Shown here: piece by piece, positions 52,969-59,962 of the stretch
Position numbering within the stretch: the first letter of the stretch is position 1
Layout: each line of letters opens with the position of its first letter
DNA from: Phyllobacterium pellucidum
GTDB taxonomy: Bacteria > Pseudomonadota > Alphaproteobacteria > Rhizobiales > Rhizobiaceae
Reading direction: 5' to 3'
Assembly (NCBI RefSeq): GCF_013327855.1
Contig: NZ_JABUMX010000002.1
Location: 868,001-932,000, forward strand
Length of the DNA stretch: 64,000 nucleotides
The notes under the pieces: generated by a model
Databases searched by the model: none
What the model saw: only the letters and a program-made list of their open reading frames with translations
Told to the model about the DNA's origin: nothing
Translations under genes and position numbers: made by a program

Positions 52969-53991
52969 TTAAGCGGCGTCCTGAATCGCTGAAAGCTTCC
53001 AGTCCGCATTGGGCTTGCGCACGAAGGTCCAGACTTCCGTGGTCTGGCTCGGCTCCTTCTCGTCGCCATTGACGATGCGGCCGGTTTCGCGGTCGACCAT
53101 GGAGTCGATGCTCGAATAGCGCATGGCGGTCGTCGCATATTCCGTATCGCCTTCGGCCCAGGCTTCGGCAATATCCGCCTGCAACAGCTTTACGCTGGAA
53201 ACGCTGTTGCGCAGGCCATCGGTTGCGTTCTGGCCGAGTTCCTCGGCGAGATAGGACATGGCTTCCGGCGTCGTCAGCTTGCGCAACGTGGCATAATCTT
53301 CCTTGCCATAGGCAGTCTGCACTTCCGTCAAAAGCTGCTCGAAACGGTCGAGATCATCCTGTTTCAGGCCGATCTCGTCGCCGCCCGGGGAAGCTGCCGC
53401 CGCTTGATAGCCGCCACCATTACTGTAGTTGGCATTTCCCGCCGCACCTGAACCCGAACCGATCGTCGGAATTCTGAAGGACGCGTTTGAGGGCGCATTG
53501 CCTTCGGCGCTGCGGCCGAATGCAGGCCCGCCTGCCGGCGCCATGGTCGTCTGGCGCGAGCGGAAGAAGCGCATCGCAAGCATCACCACGCCAATAAGGA
53601 GCCCGATCTGCAGCAACATGCCGAGGAACCCGGCTGCACCGCCGAAGCCGTGGCCAAGCAAGGTGCCGATCAGGCCGCCGACCAGCAGACCGCCGATGAG
53701 TGAGCGGCCCATGCCGCCGAAAAGACCCGGACGCTGCTGCTGGCCCAATTGCGGCTGTGCGGCAGAGGGCTGGGCCGCATCGGGCCGCGGGCTCATGCTG
53801 CGCTCGATTGGCGCTGCCGGAGCCGGCGCCGTGCGCGTCGGCGCGGGCGCCTGAAACGTGCGGGCGCCGCGGCTGCCAAACCCGCCGCCACCACGCCGGG
53901 CGTCAGCGTCATGGACAACGCTGAATGACACCGCCATGCCCAGGGCAAGAATAGCGGCAATCCGGCTTAAGCGGTTTAGAACGGGCAGCAT
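52969..53991 (-). CDS. Tim44 domain-containing membrane protein
   Basis: A 340-residue protein with an N-terminal signal or membrane anchor (LSRIAAILALGMAVSFSVVH), a Gly-rich arginine stretch (ARRGGGGFGSRGAR), and an Ala/Pro linker. Two hydrophobic glycine-rich segments follow (SLIGGLLVGGLIGTLLGHGF and LGMLLQIGLLIGVVMLAMRF). The C-terminal 150 residues are the Tim44-like domain (LKQDDLDRFEQLLTEVQTAY, then TTEVWTFVRKPNADWKLSAI), related to a mitochondrial import motor component. In bacteria the role is unknown; an envelope or lipid-binding role has been suggested for alphaproteobacterial relatives. Confidence 0.9.
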   Translation of the reverse strand: MLPVLNRLSRIAAILALGMAVSFSVVHDADARRGGGGFGSRGARTFQAPAPTRTAPAPAAPIERSMSPRPDAAQPSAAQPQLGQQQRPGLFGGMGRSLIGGLLVGGLIGTLLGHGFGGAAGFLGMLLQIGLLIGVVMLAMRFFRSRQTTMAPAGGPAFGRSAEGNAPSNASFRIPTIGSGSGAAGNANYSNGGGYQAAAASPGGDEIGLKQDDLDRFEQLLTEVQTAYGKEDYATLRKLTTPEAMSYLAEELGQNATDGLRNSVSSVKLLQADIAEAWAEGDTEYATTAMRYSSIDSMVDRETGRIVNGDEKEPSQTTEVWTFVRKPNADWKLSAIQDAA

Positions 53992-54338
53992 GCAACAGTC
54001 TCCTCAATCATGTTACGAAACATCTGTTGCGCCGCATATGGTGAAAGCCGGCGGGCTTTTGAAGGATCGGCGGCAAGTTTTTCGCTGGCGTCGTGTTGAA
54101 AGCGTGCTTCCTTGGGCTCTCGTCCCGAGCAAGCACTCTTGCGGCAACCAGCGAAGCGGCGCCTGTAAATAACACCATCCCGGGCATCGTCGTATTCTCG
54201 CCACATCAACCGCTAGGCTTGATGCCTGCTGTTGCGATGGCGCGGCACTTAAGGGGAATGGGTTCTCTTCTACGATCAGCCGACGTTGTGGATCAGGTCT
54301 GCAGCGAGACACGAATCTCCAGATGAGGGACCGAACTA
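53992..54338. other. Gene-free stretch
   Basis: About 350 bp upstream of the Tim44-type gene. A 77-codon frame at 54093-54326 (GTG start) shows neither a ribosome-binding site nor a recognisable domain. I see no RNA gene or repeat. Confidence 0.5.
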
Positions 54339-54470
54339 TTGGTTCATCAATGCGTCGTAATACTTGTGCTCTTGACGTTTTTCGCCTTGCTGGGAGCGCT
54401 TGCGCTGTTTTCAGACAATAACGGTCCCCTGCGACAGTCGCCACAGACGACCGTTGAGTCGCCCCTTTAG
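54339..54470 (+). CDS. Candidate small membrane protein, 43 residues
   Basis: A TTG at 54339 with GAGGGA 9 nt upstream opens a 43-codon frame ending in TAG. It encodes one hydrophobic helix (VVILVLLTFFALLGALALFS) and a polar tail (DNNGPLRQSPQTTVESPL). An in-frame stop lies just before the ribosome-binding site, so the frame cannot start earlier. It is convergent with the YedY1-type gene. The combination of ribosome-binding site, hydrophobic core and good codon use argues for a real gene. Confidence 0.45.
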   Translation: MVHQCVVILVLLTFFALLGALALFSDNNGPLRQSPQTTVESPL

Positions 54471-54477
54471 GCAGGTC

Positions 54478-55251
54478 TCAAATACCCGCATACCATTCAT
54501 AGCCTCGGTCCTCCCAAAAGCCGCCCTTCCCGCCCCAAATACCCCTGAAACTGTCGGTGAGCTCGATGCGCATCACATATTTGGCGTGCTTGTAGCCGAG
54601 TTGGCGTTCAACGCGCAGCCGTAGCGGCGCGCCGTGCGCCACTTCGAGTTCCTTGCCGTTCATGGCATAGGCGAGGATCGTCTGCGGGTGCCAGGCGTCG
54701 ACGAGATCGATGCTCTCGTAATATTTGCCGCTGCCATCGAGGGTCTGCTCCAGTTCGTCTGCGCAATAGAACACCGCATACCGCGCGCCGGGAGCAAGCC
54801 CCGCCTTTTCGAGTATCAGGCCAAGCGGGACACCTGTCCATTTGCCGATTGCGCTCCAGCCTTCGACGCAATCGTGCCGGGTAATCTGCGTCCGTGACGG
54901 CATGGCTTTGAGGTCAGCCAGCGAGAGCTCCAATGGCCGCTGCACCATTCCGTTCACGACGAGTTTCCAGTCGGCGAAGTTGGTTTCCCTGAGCTGGGCA
55001 TACTCCTCGCTGCCCGGTTCCGACGTGCCATTCGGCTTGAACACCGGTGAAAGATCGGCTTCGCTGAATTCGCGCGCCAGGGGCTGGTGCCCCATCAAGA
55101 GTCGCTGGGCTCCCATTGTCAGCGATTCTGCCCGTTGCAGTATATCGTTGACGGTTGTGCTCTGGACGAGCGCGTCGCAGCCGGTCAAAAGCCCGGTCGC
55201 CGCAACGCTGGAGCCGATGAGGAAGCGGCGGCGGGTCAGGTCGATGCTCAT
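54478..55251 (-). CDS. Molybdopterin-dependent oxidoreductase, YedY1/MsrP-like (sulfite-oxidase fold)
   Basis: A 257-residue periplasmic molybdoenzyme. The TAT signal contains LTRRRFLIGSSVAATGLLTG. The sulfite-oxidase-fold cofactor loop is ITRHDCVEGWSAIGKWTG with the molybdenum-ligand cysteine Cys128, and GAPLRLRVERQLGYKHAKYV is the second family motif. In Azospira, YedY1 from a SigF/NrsF locus reduces methionine sulfoxide in a methionine-rich peptide (MrpX); the same three gene types occur together here, so the same role is likely. The TTGC after the signal looks like a lipobox, and a membrane anchor is possible. Start overlaps the cytochrome b gene by 4 bp. Confidence 0.88.
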   Translation of the reverse strand: MSIDLTRRRFLIGSSVAATGLLTGCDALVQSTTVNDILQRAESLTMGAQRLLMGHQPLAREFSEADLSPVFKPNGTSEPGSEEYAQLRETNFADWKLVVNGMVQRPLELSLADLKAMPSRTQITRHDCVEGWSAIGKWTGVPLGLILEKAGLAPGARYAVFYCADELEQTLDGSGKYYESIDLVDAWHPQTILAYAMNGKELEVAHGAPLRLRVERQLGYKHAKYVMRIELTDSFRGIWGGKGGFWEDRGYEWYAGI

Positions 55252-56114
55252 GTCGACTTTTCCTTTTCAGGCTCGACGCGCAGCGCATAATAGCCGGTGA
55301 TCATCGAGCGCAAATTGTTCCAGACGCCTGAAACCAGCACCATCACGATATGGACGATGACAAAGGCGACGAGGAGCGAGGCGGTAATGAAATGGAAGGT
55401 CCGCGCCGATTGGCGGCCGCCGAAGAGATCGAGCAGCCATGGAAAGATCGCGTTGAACCCCGGTGACATCGTCAGCCCCGTGAGGACCATGAGCGGCAGC
55501 AGGACGAAGATCACGCCGACATAGGCAAGTTTTTGCAGGGCGTTGTAATGGCGGGCCGCTTCGCCTTTTGGAAAGCGCAGCCGCGCATGTTCGGCAACCT
55601 CGTGGGCAAGATGGCCCGGCGTCAGTTCGGTTCGGGTCGGCGCAAGATCGCGGCGAAAATGCCCGGCGAGAAGGCCATAGAGGAGATAAACGAAACCATT
55701 GATGACGAAGAACCAGGCGAAGAAGAAATGCCAGCGCCGGCCGGTGGCAAGGTCCTGATAGCTCGGAATCGTGATCCAGGACGGGAAGGCGCGCGGTGCA
55801 AGTTCGCCATCGACGATCGATGCACCGAGGACCCCGGTCGTCGGAAGAGAGATGGAGCCGATACGGGTAACGCCCTTGATCGTATCGCCATCCTCGACCG
55901 CGCCGATTGAAATGAACGATGGATCGGGTCTCGCATCGGCGCCGTATTGCCCCCAGTAAAGCGCCGGATGGGCATTGAAGATTTGCAGGCCGCTCATCAA
56001 AAGAAAACTCAGGCAGAGGACGTTGAGCCAATGCGTGATACGCACGAGCACCGAATGCCGATAGAAGAGCACCTTGCGCGACTTCGCCGTTTCGGATTGT
56101 GCAATGCTTGTCAT
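55248..56114 (-). CDS. Cytochrome b/b6-domain membrane protein, electron donor to the YedY1-type enzyme
   Basis: A 288-residue membrane protein of the bacterial cytochrome b561/thiosulfate-reductase b family. About five hydrophobic segments carry histidines (RHSVLVRITHWLNVLCLSFL, WHFFFAWFFVINGFVYLLYG, FHFITASLLVAFVIVHIVMV) that can bind haem. It would pass electrons from the quinol pool to the molybdoenzyme encoded next, to which it is coupled by an ATGA overlap. ATG 56114 is placed behind GGAGG; an upstream ATG at 56144 is in frame. This is the YedZ1 position in the SigF/NrsF locus of Azospira. Confidence 0.88.
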   Translation of the reverse strand: MTSIAQSETAKSRKVLFYRHSVLVRITHWLNVLCLSFLLMSGLQIFNAHPALYWGQYGADARPDPSFISIGAVEDGDTIKGVTRIGSISLPTTGVLGASIVDGELAPRAFPSWITIPSYQDLATGRRWHFFFAWFFVINGFVYLLYGLLAGHFRRDLAPTRTELTPGHLAHEVAEHARLRFPKGEAARHYNALQKLAYVGVIFVLLPLMVLTGLTMSPGFNAIFPWLLDLFGGRQSARTFHFITASLLVAFVIVHIVMVLVSGVWNNLRSMITGYYALRVEPEKEKST

Positions 56115-56183
56115 GGACGGCCTCCAAAGCCGAAGCGGCTGCAATTATGCGTGGGAACTCACCCGCCACGCACGATCTCCATG

Positions 56184-56462
56184 TTACTTTTTCTTGGGCG
56201 CCATCGTGCCCATGGCATCTGAGGTGCCGCTCTTCTTCATCATTGTATCGGATTTCATTGTATCCTTTTTCATCGCCATCTGGTCGCATTCCTTCATCAT
56301 GGAATCCTTCTTCATGGCGCCCTTTTCCATGCCCGCATGCTTCATGCAATCGGATTTGGTCATCGGCTTCATTGCCTCCGCGGCCGATGCCGCATTTGCC
56401 CCGGCAATGCCGGCGCCAGCAACGAGAGCCGAAACGGCGATGCGGCGAATGAGAGTGTTCAT
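56184..56462 (-). CDS. mrpX: Pentapeptide MXKDX repeat protein, methionine-rich periplasmic peptide MrpX-like
   Basis: A 92-residue protein with a signal peptide of about 27 residues (VSALVAGAGIAGANAASA). The mature 65 residues hold 14 methionines plus lysines and aspartates in a loose MxKDx repeat (MKKDSMMKE, MKKDTMKSD, DTMMKK) and two cysteines (SDCMKH, MKECDQ). In Azospira, the SigF-controlled MrpX scavenges hypochlorite by oxidation of its methionines and is recycled by YedY1. The gene is first in a run with the cytochrome b and YedY1-type genes and has a SigF-type promoter upstream at 56607. Naming follows this context and composition; the low-complexity sequence limits certainty. Confidence 0.85.
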   Translation of the reverse strand: MNTLIRRIAVSALVAGAGIAGANAASAAEAMKPMTKSDCMKHAGMEKGAMKKDSMMKECDQMAMKKDTMKSDTMMKKSGTSDAMGTMAPKKK

Positions 56463-56606
56463 GGGTGTTCTCCTTTGGTTTGAAGTAGATACGGTGCGAC
56501 GCGTCCTTTAGTTTCGGGACACATTCCGCATCCTTGCCTTCCGGTCGTTGCCGGAAACTCTCTGCTCTCGCTGTCACGCCGGCTGCGCGCCGATCACATC
56601 AAGCAG

Positions 56607-56632
56607 TTCGTGGTGGGGCGCAGATCGGTTAC
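56607..56632 (-). promoter_or_regulatory. SigF-type ECF promoter for the mrpX operon
   Basis: On the minus strand GTAACC is followed after exactly 16 bp by CGAA, the motif of SigF-type ECF promoters. It lies about 145 bp upstream of mrpX; a small inverted repeat (TTCCGG...CCGGAA at 56539-56556) lies in the leader. Confidence 0.75.
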
Positions 56633-56709
56633 AGCATCACGCATTGGTGATCATTCTTTAGTGGAATACGGCGCAAGCCATTGACGCGCCGGCGGCTTGG
56701 CTCTCATCT

Positions 56710-56734
56710 GTAACCTTTTCGCCATGCCTGCGAA
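56710..56734 (+). promoter_or_regulatory. SigF-type ECF promoter for sigF-nrsF
   Basis: GTAACC, 15-bp spacer, CGAA on the plus strand, one base shorter in spacing than the mrpX promoter. The expected start of transcription is near 56741, only a few bases before the annotated start codon. The matching sequence supports autoregulation by the sigma factor. Confidence 0.7.
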
Positions 56735-56744
56735 TAAAGGATGA

Positions 56745-57308
56745 ATGAGAGTGCTTTCGCTCGAAACGCGATTGAAGGAACTCATGCTCGCCAGCCTTGC
56801 CGGCGATGCGCGCAGCTATGGAGTCCTTCTCAACGAGGTGGCGAGGCATCTGCGCTTCTATTTTTTGCGGCGGCTGTCCGATGCGCACAAGGGCGATGCC
56901 GACGACCTGGTGCAGGAGACGCTGATGGCGCTGCACACGCGGCGGGCAACATATGAGATCGACAGGCCCTTTACGGCCTGGCTGCATGCTATTGCGCGTT
57001 ACAAGCTGATCGACCATTTCCGGCGCAACCGCATCCGGGCCACTGTGCCCCTCGACGAGGTGGAAGACCTGTTTGCGACGGATTTATCCGACGCTGCAAG
57101 CGACCGCATGGATGTCGAGCGGCTGCTTGAAGCGGCGCCGGAAAGAACGCGCGATCTGATCCGCCGCACCAGGATCGAAGGACAGTCCATCGCCGAGGTG
57201 GCGGAAAGCACTGGCCTTACCGAAACGACGGTCAAGGTCAGCATACACAGAGGAATAAAGGCCATAGCGACGAAGCTCAAAGGGCGGGCTGCCAATGACG
57301 ACAAATGA
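56745..57308 (+). CDS. sigF: ECF sigma-70 family RNA polymerase sigma factor, SigF type
   Basis: A 187-residue ECF sigma factor. Sigma region 2 is about residues 30-95 (FYFLRRLSDAHKGDADDLVQ, FTAWLHAIARYKLIDHFRRN), region 4 about 125-175 (RRTRIEGQSIAEVAESTGLT, VKVSIHRGIKAIATKLKG). It is coupled to nrsF by a 14-bp overlap, the SigF/NrsF pairing that responds to hypochlorite or other oxidants. The start is uncertain: ATG 56745 lies within a few bases of the predicted transcript start, while ATG 56784 (MLASLAGDA) has a good AAGGAACTC ribosome-binding site. It would drive its own gene and the mrpX operon. Confidence 0.93.
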   Translation: MRVLSLETRLKELMLASLAGDARSYGVLLNEVARHLRFYFLRRLSDAHKGDADDLVQETLMALHTRRATYEIDRPFTAWLHAIARYKLIDHFRRNRIRATVPLDEVEDLFATDLSDAASDRMDVERLLEAAPERTRDLIRRTRIEGQSIAEVAESTGLTETTVKVSIHRGIKAIATKLKGRAANDDK

Positions 57309-57936
57309 CCTGATTGCGCGTCTGATGGGCGAGTTGAAGCCTGTGTCACCCATGGCCGTCTTCGGCCGCGTCGCTGCGGGGCTCGGCCTTGGCTCCATCG
57401 CCTCGGCGCTTCTCATGTATTTCTGGCTCGGCCTGAGGCCTGACATGGCAACAGCCATGGGCACGACGCCGTTCTGGGTCAAGTTCGCCTATACGCTTGC
57501 GCTTGCCGCCGCTGGCGGCTGGGCGGTAAAGCGCATCGCCCATCCGCTCGGCAGCATCCGCGTCAGCCTTGCCTTGATGGCGGTAGCAATCATCGTGATC
57601 AGTTTCCTCGCCTTTGCCGAGCTCGCGGCAACGCCCCCCGAACAATATATGGCAATGATGAAGGGCCGTTCGGTCAGCGTGTGCACGTTCAACATCGTCA
57701 TGCTCTCGCTGCCCCTGCTCATTGCAGCATTCTGGGTGCTGCGCGGCCTTGCTCCAACGCGGCTGACAGTTGCGGGCGCCGCTGCCGGCCTGGCGGCCGG
57801 GGCGATCGCCTCATTCGTCTATTCGTTTCATTGCACTGAAAGCGGCATGCCATTCATCGCCATGTGGTACACGCTGGGCGTGCTCGTAACCGGCCTCATC
57901 GGGGCGATAGTGGGGCGGTATGTTCTGCGGTGGTGA
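57295..57936 (+). CDS. nrsF: NrsF family (DUF1109) anti-sigma factor
   Basis: A 213-residue inner-membrane protein with six predicted membrane segments (AAGLGLGSIASALLMYFWLG, FAYTLALAAAGGWAVK and four more). DUF1109/NrsF proteins hold SigF-type sigma factors inactive and release them on oxidative stress, often through cysteines. Cysteines here are in SVCTFNIVML and SFHCTESGMPF. The N-terminal part (DLIARLMGELKPVSPMAVFG) is the cytosolic sigma-binding segment. It overlaps sigF and is co-transcribed. Confidence 0.93.
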   Translation: MTTNDLIARLMGELKPVSPMAVFGRVAAGLGLGSIASALLMYFWLGLRPDMATAMGTTPFWVKFAYTLALAAAGGWAVKRIAHPLGSIRVSLALMAVAIIVISFLAFAELAATPPEQYMAMMKGRSVSVCTFNIVMLSLPLLIAAFWVLRGLAPTRLTVAGAAAGLAAGAIASFVYSFHCTESGMPFIAMWYTLGVLVTGLIGAIVGRYVLRW

Positions 57937-57959
57937 GTCCCTGGGCGTAGTGTGACGCG

Positions 57960-58757
57960 CTACGCCTTCATCAGCCACTCGTGTTCGGCAGCATTGTGGA
58001 ACTTCCAGGTGCGCTTCGGTCCCGCCATGACATTGAGATAGTAAAGGTCGTAGCCATGACAGGCGGCGCAGGGATGGTAACCCTTTGGCACCATCACCAC
58101 GTCGCCATCCTCGATCGCCATAGCCTCGTCGAGCGAGCGATCATCCGTGTAGACCCGCTGGAAACCGAAACCCTGCGGCGGATGGAAGCGATGGTAGTAG
58201 GTTTCTTCCAGATAGGATTCGGCCGGCAGATTGTCCTGATCGTGCTTGTGCGGCGGATAGCTGGATGTATGCCCGCCAGGCGTGATGACCTCGACCACCA
58301 ACAGCGAATCCGCTGGCTCGTTCTCCGGCAGGATGTTGGTGACATAGCGCGTATTGGTGCCCTTGCCCCGTGTTTCCTGGCCGAGATCGTCGGGGGAAAT
58401 AACCCGCACCGGCAGACCGCCGCCAAGGCCTGGCGCTGAACACACTGCAAGCTCGACGGCCGTCTCGGCGGCGACCGACCATTCCGCGCCTTCCGGAAGA
58501 TAGACGGACCAGGGCTTGCCATCAAACGGCGACATGCGGGTTCCAAGAATGCCGAGATCATCGCCATTGGCGACCACCCTGCCCTTGCCGGTCACGAAGA
58601 CGAGGCACACTTCCTTGTCGCCCGTGGTGCCGCTCGCAGATTGGCCCTCGTCCAGTTTGTGCAGGTCGAAGCCGACATAGGTCCAGCCCGCGCTTTCCGG
58701 CGTCACATGCGCAACGCGCCCCTTGCCGGGCGCTGCCTTGATGAGCAATTTCGACAT
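57960..58757 (-). CDS. iolB: 5-deoxy-glucuronate isomerase IolB
   Basis: A 265-residue cupin-type enzyme converting 5-deoxyglucuronate to 2-deoxy-5-keto-gluconate in myo-inositol breakdown. Marks: TPESAGWTYVGFDLHKLDEG near the N-terminus, the metal site in SSYPPHKHDQDN, YYHRFHPPQGFGFQRVYTDD, and CAACHGYDLYYLNVMAGPKR at the end. It is the last gene of the iol run, 3 bp after the small membrane protein gene. Confidence 0.97.
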   Translation of the reverse strand: MSKLLIKAAPGKGRVAHVTPESAGWTYVGFDLHKLDEGQSASGTTGDKEVCLVFVTGKGRVVANGDDLGILGTRMSPFDGKPWSVYLPEGAEWSVAAETAVELAVCSAPGLGGGLPVRVISPDDLGQETRGKGTNTRYVTNILPENEPADSLLVVEVITPGGHTSSYPPHKHDQDNLPAESYLEETYYHRFHPPQGFGFQRVYTDDRSLDEAMAIEDGDVVMVPKGYHPCAACHGYDLYYLNVMAGPKRTWKFHNAAEHEWLMKA

Positions 58758-58760
58758 GCC

Positions 58761-58976
58761 CTACTCCTTCTTGTTCTCAGGGTCTGCCTGCTGCTCCGAC
58801 GCATCGTAGATAATGAAGAACTGCCAGACGCCGTAGCCGGCAAATCCGAGCGCGATGACACCCCAGAACGGCGTGCCGGTGGCAAACTCGAAGATCGCCC
58901 AGGCAACACAGAAGGCAACCACGGCAATACGGCGCCACAGCGGACGGAAAAACGGATGGTTCGAGTCCTTGATCAA
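58761..58976 (-). CDS. Small membrane protein inside the iol operon
   Basis: A 71-residue protein with two hydrophobic segments (RIAVVAFCVAWAIFEFATG and PFWGVIALGFAGYGVWQFFI) and an acidic-basic tail. It starts with TTG at 58976, overlapping the iolE stop as TTGA, with GCAGG just upstream, so it is coupled to iolE. Many alphaproteobacterial iol operons carry such a small frame between iolE and iolB. Function unknown; no inositol transporter is in the window to partner with. Confidence 0.78.
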   Translation of the reverse strand: MIKDSNHPFFRPLWRRIAVVAFCVAWAIFEFATGTPFWGVIALGFAGYGVWQFFIIYDASEQQADPENKKE

Positions 58977-59857
58977 GCGAGACCTGCTTCCTTGATGAAG
59001 CGGCTGAGATTGCCGTATCCAAGCTTCGAATAGACGGCCGGATCGGCTTTCTCCGGATCCTGCTCAGCCTCGACCACAACCCAGCCGCTGTACCCTTTCA
59101 GTTCTTTCAGAACCCGAACATAGTCGATCATGCCGTCGCCAGGAACCGTGTAAACGCCGGCAAGGACGGAATCGAGAAACGACCAGTCCTCGCGGTTCGA
59201 GCGCCACATCACGTCCTCACGAATATCCTTGCAATGGACATGGCTGATGCGCGCCTTGTAGTGGCGTGCAAGCCGCGCCGGATCGGCGCCGCCCCACGTC
59301 GCATGGCCGGTATCGAGAAGAAGGTGCACCGGTGCGCCGGTGGCTTCCATGAACCGGTCGATCTCGCACTCGGCCTGAACCACTGTGCCCATATGGTGAT
59401 GGTAGACGAGTTGCAGGCCGTAAGTCTGCTGGATCGCCTCGGCAAAACGCGTGTAGCGCTCGCCAAACACCGTCCAGGAAGCCTTCTGCAGGACGGGTCG
59501 GGCCGAGAGCGGCATATCCTTGTTGGAGTGGATGGCATTGGACGTCTCCGCGGCGATCAGCACCGAGCAGCCCATATCCTTGAGCAAGGTCGCATGTGCC
59601 TTTGCGGCTTCAAGTTCCGCATCGACATCGCGCAGCAGGAGTTCTGTGGAATACCAGCCGCTGACGAGGCTGTGGCCGTAAGATTCGAGAATGGGCCGCA
59701 ATTTGTCGGCGGTGCGCGGAAACTTGTTGCCGAGTTCCATGCCGGTGAAGCCGGCCGCCTGCGCCTGCTCGAGGCAGGTCTCCAGCGGTATGTCCCCGCC
59801 GATCTCAAGCATATCGTCATTGGACCAGCCGATTGGGTTCGCCCCGATGCGGATCAT
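58973..59857 (-). CDS. iolE: Myo-inosose-2 dehydratase IolE
   Basis: A 294-residue TIM-barrel enzyme that dehydrates 2-keto-myo-inositol. N-terminus ANPIGWSNDDMLEIGGDIPL is a clear IolE signature; metal ligands are expected in YHHHMGTVVQ, LLDTGHATWGG and SHVHCKDIR. The ATG follows AAGGAATGAAAG. Co-transcribed with the small membrane protein and iolB; about 105 bp separate it from iolD. Confidence 0.96.
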   Translation of the reverse strand: MIRIGANPIGWSNDDMLEIGGDIPLETCLEQAQAAGFTGMELGNKFPRTADKLRPILESYGHSLVSGWYSTELLLRDVDAELEAAKAHATLLKDMGCSVLIAAETSNAIHSNKDMPLSARPVLQKASWTVFGERYTRFAEAIQQTYGLQLVYHHHMGTVVQAECEIDRFMEATGAPVHLLLDTGHATWGGADPARLARHYKARISHVHCKDIREDVMWRSNREDWSFLDSVLAGVYTVPGDGMIDYVRVLKELKGYSGWVVVEAEQDPEKADPAVYSKLGYGNLSRFIKEAGLA

Positions 59858-59962
59858 TCTTTCATTCCTTTGGTTCTGGGTTGATTTGAGATTGTAAATC
59901 GGCGCCGTCGCTTCGCTTCGACCCTGCCCACAAGTGGAGGGTAAGGGCAGCGACTTGCCTGA

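Noticed and set aside
54093..54326. 77-codon plus-strand frame with GTG start upstream of the small membrane peptide
   Set aside because: No ribosome-binding site, no recognisable fold; not enough support.
55267..56577. 436-codon minus-strand frame over mrpX and the cytochrome b gene
   Set aside because: It is a shifted frame of two genes with clear signal peptide and membrane segments; its composition is Arg/His-rich and unstructured.
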